Shown here: piece by piece, positions 62,991 through 64,000 of the stretch
How the letters are laid out: each line of letters begins with the position of its first letter
How positions within the stretch are numbered: the stretch's first letter is position 1
Source: Nannochloris sp. 'desiccata'
Taxonomy: Eukaryota; Chlorophyta; Trebouxiophyceae; Chlorellales; Chlorellaceae
DNA length: 64,000 nucleotides
Assembly (NCBI GenBank): GCA_019044685.2
Contig: JAGTXX020000015.1
Location: forward strand, 186,001 to 250,000
Direction: 5' to 3'
Translations under genes and position numbers: made by a program
Notes under the pieces: generated by a model
What the model saw: only the letters and a program-made list of their open reading frames with translations
Told to the model about the DNA's origin: nothing
Database searches by the model: none

Positions 62991-64000
62991 ATGAAGCTTC
63001 CTGATGGATATGTAGCAGGCCAAGGTGTCCAGAAACCCACTGGCTATGGCGGCTTTGGTGAGCGCATGCTCCGCACCATGGGATGGGATAAAGGCCAGGG
63101 GCTTGGCAAAGAACAGCAAGGCATGAAGGAAGCCATAGAAGTAAAGAAGAAGGAAGATACCGTCGGGGTAAGTTGAATATCTCCTTCTGTTCCTTTTTGA
63201 CGAGAAGCTTAATAGGTTTTATTTTTGCCCGCCATTTTTTCAACTTTTAAGGTTTCCTCTCTGATTCAAAAATGAACGCTAATTCTTACTCTCCATTTTC
63301 AGGTCGGAAGCGTAGCTCGTTGGAATTGGGATGATAAATGGTGGGAACGTGCCTTTGATTCTGCTGCACAGACAGTAGATAAGGATTCTAGTGATTCGTC
63401 TGACTCAGATTCCGATGACGAGATTGACGCAGCACGCATAGCAGCAGCCATTAATGGGGGAGGAACCCCAGCAGCAAGTACAAGTGGTGGTGCAGTAAAC
63501 CGCGATGGAACCGCCACAACAGCTTCTAGAGATGAATTAAAACTCCTGAATGCATTGACGTCTCAAAAAAGTAGGTTAGCAGCAGGAAGATTTGGCGGTC
63601 GTGATGCTAAAATGGAAAGAATAAGAACCCAGGAGGCTAAAATGGCAGCAGAAGCAGCTGCAAAGCTAGGTGTACTTTCAACTGTTACTACTACGGTAAC
63701 TAAAGACGAGAGAGGTACTGTAAGCAATCGTTCAGATACAACTAGTGAGGCAGCCGCTACCTTGTCCAAAGTCGTCAAGCAGAAAAAGAAGGATAAAAAG
63801 ATGAAGAAGAAGAAGATTAAAGAGGAAAAGAGCAGCAGCAAAAAATTGAGATCGAAACCAAAAGAATCTTCTTCTTCTGATGATGATGATAAACCTGAGT
63901 CTTCTCCATTACCACCAGTAAAGAAACAAAGAATAATTATTGAACCTCAAGGTCTCTACACCACCGACGGGCCGACGACTTGGAATTTCACACCTACCCC
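62991..64000 (+). CDS. G-patch protein, GPATCH4-like, N-terminal part
   Basis: Exon 1 is 62991-63167 and exon 2 starts at 63303, open to the window edge. The G-patch occupies residues 16-60: GFGERMLRTMGWDKGQGLGK, EQQGMKEAIEVKKKEDTVGV. It is followed by WNWDDKWWERAFDSAAQ, which corresponds to the NHWWNELFNK-type segment after the G-patch of human GPATCH4. The rest is Ser/Asp/Lys-rich with nucleolar-type basic runs. G-patch proteins activate DEAH-box RNA helicases; GPATCH4 is nucleolar and affects rRNA modification with DHX15. The splice sites (GTAAGT, TTTCAG) are canonical and in phase 0. The C-terminus is outside the window. Confidence 0.78.

Overview
This window is nuclear DNA of a photosynthetic eukaryote, most likely a green alga (Viridiplantae; the class cannot be fixed from the sequence). 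Genes are dense and lie on both strands. They have zero to four short GT-AG introns, mostly about 80 to 160 nt, and single coding exons run up to 4.3 kb. The green-lineage argument rests on a 365-aa FKBP42/TWD1 orthologue, a DNA ligase 6-type protein with an N-terminal SNM1 nuclease, an ISA2-type isoamylase and a SEX4-type glucan phosphatase (starch metabolism), an mTERF protein, and a NUMOD3 protein with a transit-peptide-like start.

Layout. 0-13 kb: the end of a PARP16-like gene, a two-exon metallothionein, ISA2, tubulin cofactor D divergent from WDR5, and CDT2. 13-17 kb: a decayed copy of the mTERF 3' end, a small coiled-coil gene with 21-bp repeats, and the intact mTERF gene. 17-23 kb: complex I subunit NDUFS8 and SNM1-ligase. 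23-27 kb: a repeat-rich stretch with a dispersed repeat, a membrane-protein gene interrupted by a 0.46-kb palindrome, and a complete 760-bp hAT element with an 8-bp target-site duplication. 27-35 kb: a MnmM/YtqB-like tRNA methyltransferase, a SNF2 ATPase, the NUMOD3 protein and a possible retroelement tail. 35-40 kb: two tandem CotH-kinase secreted proteins. 40-52 kb: TWD1, a J-domain protein, glycine decarboxylase P protein, a flavin amine oxidase and an S49 protease. 52-64 kb: hAT remnants, SEX4, a small membrane protein, UQCC1/CBP3, a P-loop ATPase whose first exon is caught in a 1.2-kb palindrome, two unknown convergent genes, and the start of a GPATCH4-like gene.

Themes. There are several organellar functions: NDUFS8, UQCC1, glycine decarboxylase, mTERF and probably the P-loop ATPase. 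Genome maintenance and chromatin genes are also well represented: SNM1-ligase with a PCNA box, CDT2, WDR5, SNF2 and PARP16. No operon-like logic is expected or seen, but several gene pairs share short divergent promoters.

Sequence quality. Long genes such as TBCD, SNM1-ligase, SNF2 and GLDP are open over more than 900 codons. In contrast ISA2 carries about six single-base frame breaks and SEX4 about four, each packed into a short interval. At least five further genes have one or more breaks, several of them at homopolymers. Together with the two near-perfect palindromes whose edges cut genes, this suggests local assembly error. Real pseudogenisation of the two starch genes should still be tested.

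No tRNA, rRNA, CRISPR array or clearly new multi-gene system was recognised. The least explained items are the coiled-coil gene at 13.9-14.9 kb, the two convergent genes at 60.7-62.4 kb, and the GGGAAAC repeat family.
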